DNA from: Armillaria gallica
Taxonomy: Eukaryota; Basidiomycota; Agaricomycetes; Agaricales; Physalacriaceae
Assembly: GCA_037576215.1 (NCBI GenBank)
Contig: JBANDB010000001.1
Span: 4,216,001-4,280,000, forward strand
DNA length: 64,000 nucleotides
Reading direction: 5' to 3'
Positions 23,880-35,226 of the stretch are shown in pieces. Each line of letters opens with the position of its first letter. Position 1 is the stretch's first letter. The translations under genes and the position numbers were made by a program. The notes beneath the pieces were generated by a model, which searched no databases, had not been told where the DNA came from, and saw nothing but the letters and a program-made list of their open reading frames with translations.

Positions 23880-24942
23880 ACTAGTATGCGACTAGTAGAG
23901 CCAGGACTTAGATGCGATACCACTAGTGGGTTAAATCTACCAGCCGGCCATACTAGTGACTTGAATGCTAACAGGGCTAAGTGAATACGGCCACTAGTGG
24001 ACAAGTAATGCGACTAGCACACCAAACAAGAAGCAGAGGACACAAATCTCGTGAAGTTCAGTCACTAGCCAGCCGCTCTGGGCACAAATGCCTAAGTCAG
24101 GTTAACTAGTCACGCGGCAATCTCGAAGCAGGACTTAGAAATGAATTTAGCAATGGATTAACCTTGCAGCAGATCTGACTAGTGTGATACAGATCTATTA
24201 TGATCGGTACTAGTATAGCCGGGCTGCGCCTTCGATCACAATCGACAGCTGTTACAGGCACGCTTGCCTGGCTAGTCATTTATCCTTGGCACTAGTGGAG
24301 CGTCGCTGGGCCCAGGACACGGAATACAACCGCTAGCGGAGCTCCTAGGCTCACTAGTCAGCAAGCGATCGTTTCTAGACCGACTATTGCGTGATTATTC
24401 ACCATTATTTGTGACTAGCCAAGAAATCCTTATCAATAATACCCCTCTAGTCAGTTATTTATATCTCGATCGTACCTTGTTTGTCAGTATATAAGTAGTA
24501 GAATAGGCACATGTGCGGCTCAGGCAAGCCATCCCCGCAATTGTGACCTACTAGTCAGTATCTAGTGCCCCAATTAAAGGCTTTTGTGCTTAACCTCGAC
24601 GAAGCGGCTACTAGTCGCTAAGTTACCCATAGCATTGAGTGAATAGAAGTGTCTTAGAGTAATCTTTTGTGTCCTGCAAAGGCCAAGAGTGTTTCAAAGT
24701 TAGTTCAAGCAAGTTCTCGAAGTTTAAAGTATTATTCTTAGGCCAAGAGCGCCACTAGTCTGCCTAGAAAGCGACTAGTCAAGTGTTTATTCACTTGTAA
24801 GACATTACAGGGCCAAGAGAGCCACTAGTTCGAAGCAGTCCCAGTCAGAGCGAGCGCAGTAGCTCAAGTCGAGTCACTATTCATCCAATTGTGTCTTACA
24901 AACCCCACTAGTGTGAGTAGTACACTTGTATAGCTCACTAGT
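23880..24942. other. ACTAGT-rich leader of the Copia-type element
   Basis: This 1.06-kb segment lies between the 5' LTR and gag. I count 17 copies of the palindrome ACTAGT, plus several CTAG near-matches (GACTAGCC, GCTAGTC, CGCTAGCG). Random expectation is about 0.3. Copies are irregularly spaced (11 to about 250 bp) and most are preceded by C or G. The stretch has no long open frame. The Copia gag and LTRs do not share the motif. It could be a binding, packaging or dimerisation array. Confidence 0.85.
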
Positions 24943-25142
24943 AACGAAATAAAACGTCTTTAAACAACTTTCCTTGATTATTGAAGTCTGCAGAGTGCTT
25001 CTATCGTACTCGAAACGCCCGAATTCAATACATTGGTGATAAGTGTAGAGTTAGTGATTGGTTTAGTGTTGTTGGTGTTCATTGCCAGCCTCTAGTCCAT
25101 TTGCCACTTGCCGTTACCGAGCACATCATCGGGGCCCATAAC

Positions 25143-25339
25143 CTGTTGGAATTTAGGTTCTGGTGGTTCAGGAGGGCAGTGCAGTGGACTCGAAGGATGG
25201 TATATTCTGTCATACAGTATAGGGACAGTGGGGGTTCGGAGTCAAGTAACAATAGGTACGAAATGTCAAAGTTTGAAGTAAGCGGTAAATAGGTATAAAT
25301 AGAAAGTGGCGTTAAAGCTGTGAAAACCAAATCTCAACA
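25143..25339 (-). repeat. 5' LTR of the Copia-type element
   Basis: 197 bp. On the minus strand it starts TGTTGAGATTTGG and ends CCAACA. It should contain the element's promoter. Confidence 0.9.
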
Positions 25340-25415
25340 CTCCTTCCTTTAGGCTTTAAATAAATGCTGGCCTACATCTGCGACATTGACCAGAAGCTCA
25401 AGACTATTCCAGATA

Positions 25416-25946
25416 CTGTACTATTTTGACCTTACGTTCATGGATTGTGACATGTTATGCAACATCTTCAGCCAAGCAGATGTTCACAGACAGCTGTGAC
25501 AGGGTATGTTCATCTTCATATTGTATCATCTTCATTACTGTTGTGGCCTTGTGGTTATCTTCTGTGACTGAACACCTTGGCTGTGAGTTCAATCCTTCAT
25601 GATTCCAGCTTTTTACCATCCAGTGATGATGTTGTGGATTGCTGGATTGTTCAGGTGGATGAAGACTTGACTCTTGCAGGTAACACAGAATCCATCTTTG
25701 AGCTGCCAGAGTGGAGTCGTTGAGGCCACATCATAAAACCAAATTGCTGGTATGATGGAAACATCTGGGAATGCACATAGACACTCAGGACATGTGTATT
25801 TCATTATTCCTTGCTCAAAAATGGCATTAATTTAGAATTTTCTTTCAACTCTTCACTGTAAGCTGTGACATGCTATGAGGTATGCATATCTTTGTTTCAC
25901 AGGCCTCTGTGACACATTATGTGAACTTGAGGTTGAAATAGTACAG
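25416..25946. repeat. MITE of the CTGTACTATT family, TA target
   Basis: Ends CTGTACTATTTTGACCT and, inverted, CTGTACTATTTCAACCT, flanked by TA on each side. The interior (about 25545-25800) is shared with the two copies at 53.9-54.8 kb, including a GCTGCCAGAGTGGAGTC segment. Tc1/mariner-type by target site; non-coding. Confidence 0.75.
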
Positions 25947-26808
25947 TAGTCTTATACTGTACGATTATGACTGTTAATTCATGTAATGCATGACATGGAC
26001 CAGTGAAGTGAAGCTCCTGGTAATGCGTAATGCGTAACAGGGCCTTGTGAAGCTGTCATATCTTGATAACCAAATAGCCCAATTTCCTTGCAAAAATCTG
26101 AAAATTTTGCCTCCTACATGTGTTTTTCTGATGCAGAATGTATATACAGGTAGTACAATAAAAGATCTACTTCTCTCATACCTCTAAAGCCTCAAGCCAC
26201 TTTGAGGGCTTTCATATTCTACCAAATCTGCTGACCAATGGCTCAGTGCAAGGGGGTTGCAAAAACTGAAAAAATCATATAAGGTCAAAAAAAATTTTAA
26301 GGCCTCGATCAAGGGGGCATGCCAAATAAATTTTTGCACATAAGGTCCAAAAATTTATTTCAGGCCAGCAAGGAGCAACCAACCACCCATGTGACTCTAT
26401 TATACCTATATATAGGTCAATTTTATGACATCATGTGGCTGAATCTCCAGCTTCTTGTGGCATACCTGCCTCGGATGTTAGTTTCTTGGTGATCTTTCAG
26501 GATAGCCATTGGGAATACTGCTTGTATAGAAGTAATTGTACTAATACATATACAAATGTTATTTTTGCACCCTAAGAGAACCCAAAAGTCTGTGTTCTAA
26601 AATTTTTTTCAGCCCCTCTGGGAGCAACCAACCACCCTACCAGATGTGCCGGGCCGACATTCCGGTGCCCCCTTGGCCTCGATGGAGTGACTGACTGACT
26701 GGCATGAGAATAACATACTGAGAATAGTTGCTGAGTCATCCCATCCTACCATTTGGGAACTTCACAGCCACTGGTAATCTCTCTATTCCTGGACCCAAAG
26801 CTACCCAT

Positions 26809-29135
26809 TAGGGATGCCTACTACTGTACTATTACGACCATATCTTCACGGGTTATTTTTTCGCGTTACGCACTTCACAGAACCACATCTTCATTATGAT
26901 GTCATATACCTTAATAGGCAGTCCAGCATGAGCCGGACCGAACAAATATCACTATATTGAGTAATTTGAGGCACCAAAAGGGCCTGTTACGCATTATGAT
27001 GTTCACAGATCTTCATATTACAAGGCCGTGTTACACGTTATGTGAATATCCGGTTGTAATAGTACAGTATACCTGTACATACAGTGGATATGGGTACTGT
27101 ATATACAGGCCTGTACCTGTACTGTCAGTGGTCTGAAAACCAATTTTTATGGCTGTACTTGTATGGGTACCATATGGGTAGGCCAAATTTGTGCCAATAT
27201 CTGTTCTTTTTGGTATGTAATGAGTTAGATTGATGAAATGAATTGTTTTAGCTATAACACTCACCTGCCCTAGGACATCATGCTCCTCTATGACCCCTGT
27301 ATATGGAATACGGTGTCACGCCTGCAGTGTGTCTAAGGGTGTAATTTTGCAAAATGTCATACCTTACACTTTAGCAATGCAGAGGCATTGTGAGCAGGCT
27401 GACAGTGCAAGTGGCACGTGAAGAAGCAAGGTCACTGAGGTAGAGAGCTCTATAACAGAAAAAGAAGCAATGGAATTAAAACATAAGGACTTTGTCGTTG
27501 CACTGTACCTTATGGGCATGCATGGCAACAAGGCCGAAGGGTGAGCTAGATTGCCAAACCACCCGTTTGCAATAGAGGACTCAGCTGGAGTGGGATGCAC
27601 TTGTACATGGGCTGAGGCTAATTTAGATAACAATGTGTCTGTAATCTATGACATGTGGTCCCTGGAGATCTGGAAAAATGATATCATGTGTGGGGTAATC
27701 AGGAGAACCCCGGGCATGGCCTAGAAACAGGCTTCAGCCAATGAAAGTAGCGAGCGGACTAGAAAGCCAAGGCATTTCTTGGTTACCAAGTCTAGAACAT
27801 GATGCTGTCACCTTCAGAGCAGACCCAAAAGCCGAATATGAAGTGTGAGTGGTGATCGAGGATTAAGCAGCTATTGAGTGCATGCTCATGAGCTACTCTG
27901 CTGCTAGGGCGAGTGACATTGACATTGCTTAGCTCTTTGAGGATACTAAAAAGAGGAACAAGTGGTGCACTGCCTAGAGCGCTGGGCCAACTCAGATGAG
28001 GAATACCTGGCCAAAAAAGAAGTAAATTACTAAAAACCCGTTTGTAACAATCAATCTCCCATAGTATAAGTAGAGTAGATTTTCATGTATTAAAGGCAAG
28101 ATACCTACCCCCCACGTACAGTAATAAAGTTTCAGTTTGGATCTGGACTTGTTGCAATGCGTAAGAGTTAGTAGCTTCGAGCCTCGTCTAGAACACAAGT
28201 TTAGCAAGCTCACAGAGAAATAGAACAAGAGAAACATTTTGGATAAAAACTTCGGTTTACTTGAGATAAGAAAGAGATTTGGGGGCAGTGATGCTGCGCT
28301 CATCTTGAGAGTTTGCTGAGATCAATCTGAGAGAAAAGCTCTGTTCCTTTTTCTGGTTCAGTGTAAAAAGAGAACTTGTGTTGTGTCGGCCTCTGTGTAG
28401 GTTTAGAAAGTAGTTGCAAGGGAATCAGCCAGCTTGAGCTGTTCTAGCAGTTGCACGAAGTGTGACAGGTGTGTGCAGTTGGATCTCGTGGCACCATTGT
28501 TAGGATGAGCACACTGTGTGTGAGGACTTGTGGGGACAGTTCTGAGAGTAATCAAGACTTGATTGGGAGTGCTGAGGGCCTCCATCGTGATGAGTTTGGA
28601 AGTCAGGCTTAGCCACTAAGAGAAAGGTGGCATGCACGCAGATTAGGTCTAGTGGCGAGTCGTACTTAGCGAGCTCACTGACCGAACTTGGTCAACTTGC
28701 AGATCTGTGTATCCGTGTGTTCCAGCTATTGAAATATATCTTGCCTCGAGGGTTGTGTGGTTCACCGTGCTCTCTTGTAAAAAGCTCCTGAAGAGCTAGA
28801 GAATTTGAGACTAGTTTGAAAATACTATGTTGTTGTGCGTATCGTTCTAGCGAGCTCACTGAGAGAAATTGGGATGCTGTTGTCGCACAAGTGGAGTTAA
28901 ATTTCTTGCTCCCCTCTGCACTTAAGGAGATTGTGTGTGTGTGTGTTTAGTGGGGTTGTGTTAGGTTTGGTGTGTGTTCATGCTAGGCCATGCTCAGTTT
29001 CACAGGTGCCCATCACCAGCCTCATCAACAGTATGGGATACAGGCCAAACCCATACTGTTGAGGCTCTTTTACCTTATGGTGTATGGCTGTAACTCATAT
29101 GGCCATAACCGTATATGGTACAGTGGGCATCCCTA
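26809..29135. mobile_element. hAT-like non-autonomous element, 2.3 kb
   Basis: Perfect 8-bp target duplication CTACCCAT at 26801-26808 and 29136-29143. Inverted ends are TAGGGATGCCTAC and TAGGGATGCCCAC. hAT elements make 8-bp duplications and often begin TAGGG or CAGGG. No transposase frame is visible inside. A small MITE sits 15 bp from its left end. Subterminal regions are rich in TGTAC/GTACA motifs. Confidence 0.8.
26824..27067. repeat. MITE of the CTGTACTATT family inside the hAT-like element
   Basis: 244 bp, ends CTGTACTATTACGACC and inverted CTGTACTATTACAACC, flanked by TA (26822-26823 and 27068-27069). Non-coding. Confidence 0.75.
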
Positions 29136-30370
29136 CTACCCATCTTGCATCTGACTTACCTAAGTCTGCCCCCAGTGCTGCTGAGAGGTTCCTTGAGCCT
29201 CCTACAGGTCAGATATAATCTGACAGGTTTTATTTTACACCAAATAATGCATCAATGGCACCCAGGATGGCCCCATTCCTCTGTACAAAGGAGGAGCAAA
29301 AAAAATTTTAAGGCCTCCTGGAACCAACGGACCTGATGTGCTGGCTTGGTGGACCGCAATGCCCTTGGCTCAGTGGGGATACATGCAATGTGCAGCACTC
29401 TCAGGCTCTGGAGTGGTTCAGAAAGCAGAGGAATTTTCCATTGCAAGTGATTCTGATTGTCAGGACTACAATCTAATCTAAATCCTGATACAGATTTGCT
29501 GAGGTGGTGGAATTGCAAATGAAGCTAAATTCATAAACTATAACATGTAACCTGACCCTGTGAAGCTATGGCCCCACTGCCATAAAGCATAACATGTAAC
29601 ACCCTGTGAAGCTACGGTTGTAATCATACAGTAGTTGTTGTGCCCATGTAACCACATAAGAGAGGTTATGACCAATCTTCAAATTTGTCAGCTTATGTCA
29701 CCACCTCTGAAAGTGTATCTGGCCACCCTTTACTACTCCTTCGACACTGTTTTTCATTCTTAATACACCACACTATGCATCAAAAATTCTTGTGGATAGA
29801 TACTGAAGGCTCAGATGTACTCAAATTCCTTATATCTTGACATACACTGCAATGGAAGAAAGGATTATGCGATCTTCTCAATGGCAACAATCTACTTATC
29901 TGTACTACAGCGAAGGGCAATAGAAAATTGAGCTCCTTCATGGTCCCAATTCTTGTTTATCTCAAAGTATGCAACAACCCCAACTTGTACAAAGCAAGAA
30001 ATTACTGGTGGAGATCATTGTGACACCAACTATTGGCTTCGCAGGAAAATATTGTGCATGAACTTATTACATCAGTATTTTCTTTATTTACATTTTCTTG
30101 AGGTTTTCAATGAAGTTGGAAGTGACATGCTGCAGTCTATGGCGAAGGAACATGTCGAAGATAGTAAACAAAAGAGACATGATGTGACTATGTGTTAGCT
30201 GATTGGTCATAACCTAGCTTACATGGTTAATGATCGAGTTTAAAAACAGACTGGATATCAACTGTCCACCCTATCCATCATTAGGTTGATATTGTTGTCT
30301 GTCTATGAGAGACTACATTCCAGAGTGTGTAGCACAATTCTCCCCAAATCACTGGTTGCCAAAGGATGTA

Positions 30371-31107
30371 AAGAGGATGGCTTTACAGTGCAAACTGACA
30401 TGAATACAGTTTTCCCTTCAAGTTCCAGTCACTTCCTGTTCTTCTGGCAGGTGACTATGGCTCTGTCCCCAGGCAAATGAGTGTGTCATCATTCAAAGAG
30501 TCTTTGCTGGACCCTGCTGCAAAGTTGGCCTAATGAGTCCATGGATTAGCCAGTGTTGTAATGGCTATGCCTACAAATAAGTCCAGTTCATATAGGCTGA
30601 GTTCATTTATAAAGATATCTAATACTGTATAATTTTGATCGGTTCATCAGGCCATGTGATCTGTGACTGTGTTAACGAAATTTTGGTTTCATCATCACTT
30701 AGATTTTGCTGTGACCATTGGAAATTTTCATCAAACTATTGAAATTCATTTTCTGAGCTCTGAATGTCTTAATTAAATATGTAGCACACTAAATATACAA
30801 TTCCTGTGCATAATAGCTGGGTCATGGAAAGTGTAGGAAGACATGTATAAAGAACTGGCTGTACACATCATGGTTCTGGCAGTACGATGAGACATCAAAC
30901 CCTGATTGATGGCAATTAAGTACCAGGTACCTACTTGGGATAGCTGGTGCATAACACCTTTGATACAGCACAGTACTTTCAAAGATGATCAACATAAAAA
31001 AAGAGGTTATATGTAGAGATTTTCTGCATTTTTCAAGCATCTTTTGAGTGTTTTGTCAACAGTGTTTGTGATCTGTGACTGATGAACTGATCGAAATTAT
31101 ATAGTAT
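30371..31107. other. AT-rich stretch without recognised features
   Basis: Left flank of the degenerate Copia element. Only short frames without motifs are present. Confidence 0.35.
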
Positions 31108-31264
31108 TATTGAGAGGTTCAGTCATCGACCATTGGGTATTTCAGGCACCTTTTATTTCAAAGCTTAATCATTGCCATACATTTTTGCTGCTAGATTTCC
31201 ATTTCTGTACCTCAGTCTTTTACACCCATCTTGAGTGTAGACTGAGAACATTGTCTTATTAACA
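31108..31264 (+). repeat. 5' LTR of the degenerate Copia
   Basis: 157 bp. It lacks about 60-70 bp present in the 3' LTR (between GACTGAG and CTTATTAACA). Confidence 0.75.
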
Positions 31265-31444
31265 GGTTATGTTGCTCCATTGTGCTTAACCAATATTGAT
31301 TCTGATCTACATGACAAACACTCAAGGATACCAAAGACTCAGACCTATAGAAAACCAAATGGCAAGCACTTGAGACTATAGACATTGGCTCTCGAAAATA
31401 CTGCTAGACAAATACCAGACCCTCTATAAATTTTTTTTTTCACT

Positions 31445-32088
31445 ATCATATCTGCCTTGACCACAAGCCAAGTCCTACCATTCAAGCTCAAAAGTGATGA
31501 GAAGTTTAATGGTGAGAATTGGGCAGCTTGGGAGATGATCATGATTGCTGAAGGAGGACCATGTGGACTTGTGAACTATTGGGAAGCCAAAGTCAAAATT
31601 CCTGGACCTGACCTAGTCCCACTACCAGCCACTCCCTTGACAAGCACCAAGCCCACAGAATGGGAGTATACCCAACACAAGAGCGCTGCCCTGTCATCAA
31701 TTATTCAAAATGTAACAGACCTCTTTGGATTTGGCCTCAATCCTCGAGGAACTTCCCACAAGGTGTGGACCAAGCTGCAGAAGGAGTATGGGGCACACTC
31801 AGACATTATCTGCAAATGAAGGGAGGACATACTTAGGGCAGCTCACTACCTGGAGGGTGAAAAGATTACAGGAGATGGGGGACACATTGAGAAGATGCGG
31901 CATCTATTAAAGGAAGCAAACGATGCTGGTGCAAAGATCAATAATGACACCTTTGCAACAATTTTAATCGACTCCTTCCCTGAGTTATGAGACCTGGTGG
32001 TCAGCACTCTCTACAGGGAAACCGACATCATCAAAATCATAGCTCGATTAGCAGCTCATGGCAACCGACACCCTTGGCTGCAGTGTTA
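31445..32088 (+). pseudogene. Copia gag remnant, 5' part
   Basis: Frame from about 31457: VLPFKLKSDEKFNGENWAAW, then VWTKLQKEYGAHSDI, a gag (UBN2-type) start. The expected ATG is TTG. A stop at 31817 and later frameshifts break it. It continues after the 3.1-kb insertion at 35227. Confidence 0.75.
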
Positions 32089-35000
32089 GGCCAAAGCTAA
32101 TGGTTATAACCATCTATCACTTTGCCAAATTTGTGGTTATTAACCACCTTTCAATTGGGCACAAACCCAAGCCATCTCTGCCCTAAATGATGCTCCCAAA
32201 GCAGCAGGCAGTATCAAATAACCAGATAATCATGGTTATTTTTCTCACAGTGAGCTTTTATTCATCCAAAAATTAATATTATGCTACAGCATACAAAAAA
32301 GGCAGCTACACCTAAATCCGGTAACACTGCCCTCTCAATGCAAGGATCCTAAATAGTCAAATTCCCGCCCTTCAGCTCAATGTACAGGTGCACAGACCAG
32401 GATTTGAGAACAAAAAAAATACCTCAAGGTTGCACCGATCCAATCCCGACTGGGCACAGGCGACATGGGATGGATGCAAGGCATCGACAACGGATGACCT
32501 TTATTTCCATCACCAAAAGGCAAAGGAAAAATAACTTACGTGCACTGCAATTTGAACAAAGGCTCATGATGAGCAATAGAACACCTAAACCACTGCACCA
32601 ACAGGTCATATTTAATAGATAAATTATAGTCTATTTATGTACTTAAATACATGTGAAATATCAATAAAAAAAAAACCCTGCCGTTGTACGGCGTGCGGCG
32701 GGGCATTGAGAGTGCGGGCGGCCAGGGGCATAGTGTCGGCTGCAGGCATAGAGCCGTGGCCACCTAAGCATGCGGCCGCGGAGTGGAAGAACGGGGAACT
32801 CGACTAGTAGGAGGTTGAAAAAGTGCCGGATTGGCGTCGACGACGGTTCTACGGTCGTTGTGGGGTCGGATCGTAGATTTGAGCTCGTCATGCGATTGCC
32901 AGTAGTCCATAACGGTGGTGGAGAGATCGTTGCCGCACCAGTGGCCTTGTAGGAGGTGATACGAGGTTGAAAAGGCGGGCGTCGGGATGGTGAGTGGGCG
33001 CACGACAACCACGGGCTCAAGGAAGAAAAGCAACCACAGACTCGTAATCCCCCACTCAAAGAATGGGAGATGCGTGAGTCTGGGGTGCGTAGGGGTACTG
33101 AGTCGCCCGGGGCAGCCCGATGTTGGTCGGGGATGGGGTGGGCAGCGGCGGCAATCTTGGTGGTCGTATAGGAGTTATCTTGTGCGCGTTCGGTGCGCAT
33201 TCCATCAGTATATCGACGTCTCAAAGGACGCACGAGTGGCCATCATCGCTGGCCGTCGGGGTCCCGATGATGTCCCCGCCCTCCCACTCGCATCCTCCCG
33301 CCTTTCTGCGCCATCCCTGCTCGCCATCCCTCTCTCACAGCCCTGCCCTACATCCTACAAAGGCCCTCCTCCACGTTTATGGCCTTCATGTCATCCCCAG
33401 CAGTCGTCGTCGCCGTCCAATTCGTCGTCGTCGTCCGTGGTGCCCTTCCGGATAAATTTTCCCCCTCCTGCTTGCAGATGTGGACCGATAACGGATCCCC
33501 GAGGTTATTCGTAGTCATTAGTGTATTGTTGACTCATGCTCGAATGCGATTTGCCCCGATATTGATGTGGGGGTAGCTAGGTCAGTCGGAATGGGGATGG
33601 GGGCAGTATTTGCAACAGCGGGAACCCCATCGGGGTGTCGCAGTCGTTGTCGTCGATGGTGCTGAATGTCTCGTCCGTCGCATGGGGTTACGGATGGTCC
33701 TGCCTCATTGGAGGGCTTATGCACAGTCGGTGGGGGAGGAATAGTCGCTCTCCAGGGCTCTTGGGGCCACTGGATGCGAAAAAAGTATCTAAAACACTAG
33801 TAAGTATCATTAAAAAATAAGGACATACCTTTTTCTGCCTGTCAGAGGGCTGTTGAGAGAGTGGAAGGACGTCGCGGCGGTGGGGGGTGGTGGTAAAAGG
33901 TCAGAAAAGAAGTAGCACAGCCACTCGATCTTTGCTCGGTTGGTCGGACCGCAACGATCGAGTGTGCGGAATGAATGCTCAGGATTCATCCGCTGCTCGA
34001 ATTACTCGCTCCGAGTGCCCATGAATGTTCGGGATATTTGCCTGTGACTAGGTATAGTACATATATGTATATATATGAGGATATAAATGCCATGGACAAT
34101 CAATAATTACCATTTAATGGTGATTTCCCTGTATTTTGGGGCTATTTCAATAGTATACCCTCTTCACACATCTGTGTATTGTCTCAAGCCGTAGAATAAT
34201 TGTCATACATTCAATGTTATATATAGTACCATATGAATACATCATCCGATCCACCCCGATTTGCTATTACATGCACATATGGAATGTACGAGTTTTCGAA
34301 GGCATACGACTTGCGTTCATTAGTAGTTACTGATTCACGTTGTATGCTGACTTTAATATGATTTAAATTCAAAATGGCTATTATGCCCTTGATACTCTAT
34401 TGTAGGCTACAGTAATCTCACATTATTTTAATCTGACATCCTTTGAAAGTACTAGATACTTTCTTGTGCTTCGGAATACGTAGTCGACCCAAACTGAAGC
34501 CTTTTGTTTCGTGAAATTGGCATCGGTCCGAAATCCCGGGTCACCGGCAAAGTCCGAAAAACATCGAAAATTGTGTTTCTCTCGTTAAATTGGAGATCCA
34601 CAATACCAGGCGAGTATGTAACAGTATCATTACAACTAGAATATAATTATGTTTCTTCTACAGGACCCAATTACATGTAGAAATATAATGAATTCTATGT
34701 ATACACTTTCAAAAATTGCCCAGCTGCCAGATTGGGAATGAGATACTCCCACAGTAGATATATCCTATCCCACTCCGACGCATCCAGCTAAAATAAGCAG
34801 TGCGCATGCGGGGAGAGGGCGTATATGCAATCAAATATATTTTTCCTGCTCGTGCAATTTTTTTCGCGCCCAAACAATGAGTGGAAGAGCGAGAAATACA
34901 GTCCCACCCATACACCAGAGCCAAGCCTGACCATTTGGGCTGTGGCAGTGTCGTGGGAGCATTCATCCGTGCGCTGGCGAAATTTATTTGCCTGGCTGAT

Positions 35001-35226
35001 TCAAAAAAGCTAGGAAGGGCTAAATTTATCATTTTATAGTCCTGGTTTGCAAGGTTGAGGTATAAATAAAATATGGATGGCAATTCTGCTCATTATGGAT
35101 GCAAAATAGGGCCCAAACCAAGCCAAAACCAAGCTGTGCTGGCAAATTTTCTCCCCTAGCAGGAGCATGGTAAATAACCATGATTTTGCCAAACCACTCC
35201 GTGGTTATAACCATTATGGTTTGGTC
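32089..35226. mobile_element. 3.1-kb terminal-inverted-repeat element with GC-rich core
   Basis: Inverted ends of about 65 bp contain GGCCAAAGCTAATGG and GACCAAACCATAATGG, each followed by the palindrome TGGTTATAACCA and a second GGTTATT..ACCA. It is flanked by TA (32087-32088, 35227-35228). The ends are AT-rich, while about 32690-33900 is strongly GC-rich with overlapping frames on both strands (for example 32661-33233 minus). I recognise no domain in any of them, so coding is doubtful. It may be a captured or compositional segment. Confidence 0.65.

Larger units (their letters stand above)
22452..25339 (-). mobile_element. Complete non-autonomous Copia-type LTR retrotransposon
   Basis: A 2.89-kb element with two LTRs of 196-197 bp differing at only a few sites (TGTTGGAATTTAGG ... 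CTCAACA on the plus strand). It is flanked by a perfect 5-bp target duplication CTCCT at 22447-22451 and 25340-25344. On the minus strand it reads 5' LTR, a 1.6-kb leader, gag with a zinc knuckle, then 3' LTR. There is no protease, integrase or reverse transcriptase, so it depends on other elements. The near-identical LTRs imply recent insertion. The pre-insertion sequence is preserved near 63.89 kb. Confidence 0.9.
25414..30316. mobile_element. hAT-like insertion with 8-bp duplication, now a composite
   Basis: Flanked by ATTCCAGA at 25406-25413 and 30317-30324. Sequence joined across these points matches the continuous repeat at the right window edge. With the MITE at 25416-25946 removed, the left end reads TAGTCTTATA and the right end, reversed, reads GTAGTCTCTCATA, a plausible short inverted terminus. 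The interior is AT-rich, holds a second hAT-like element at 26809-29135, and has no transposase frame. The ORF at 29953-30198 has no recognised motif. Confidence 0.55.

Noticed and set aside
28925..28942. GT microsatellite
   Set aside because: Only about nine dinucleotide units; too short to be notable.
32661..33233. 190-codon minus-strand frame in the GC-rich core
   Set aside because: GC-rich DNA leaves several overlapping frames open on both strands, with no recognisable domain; composition explains it.
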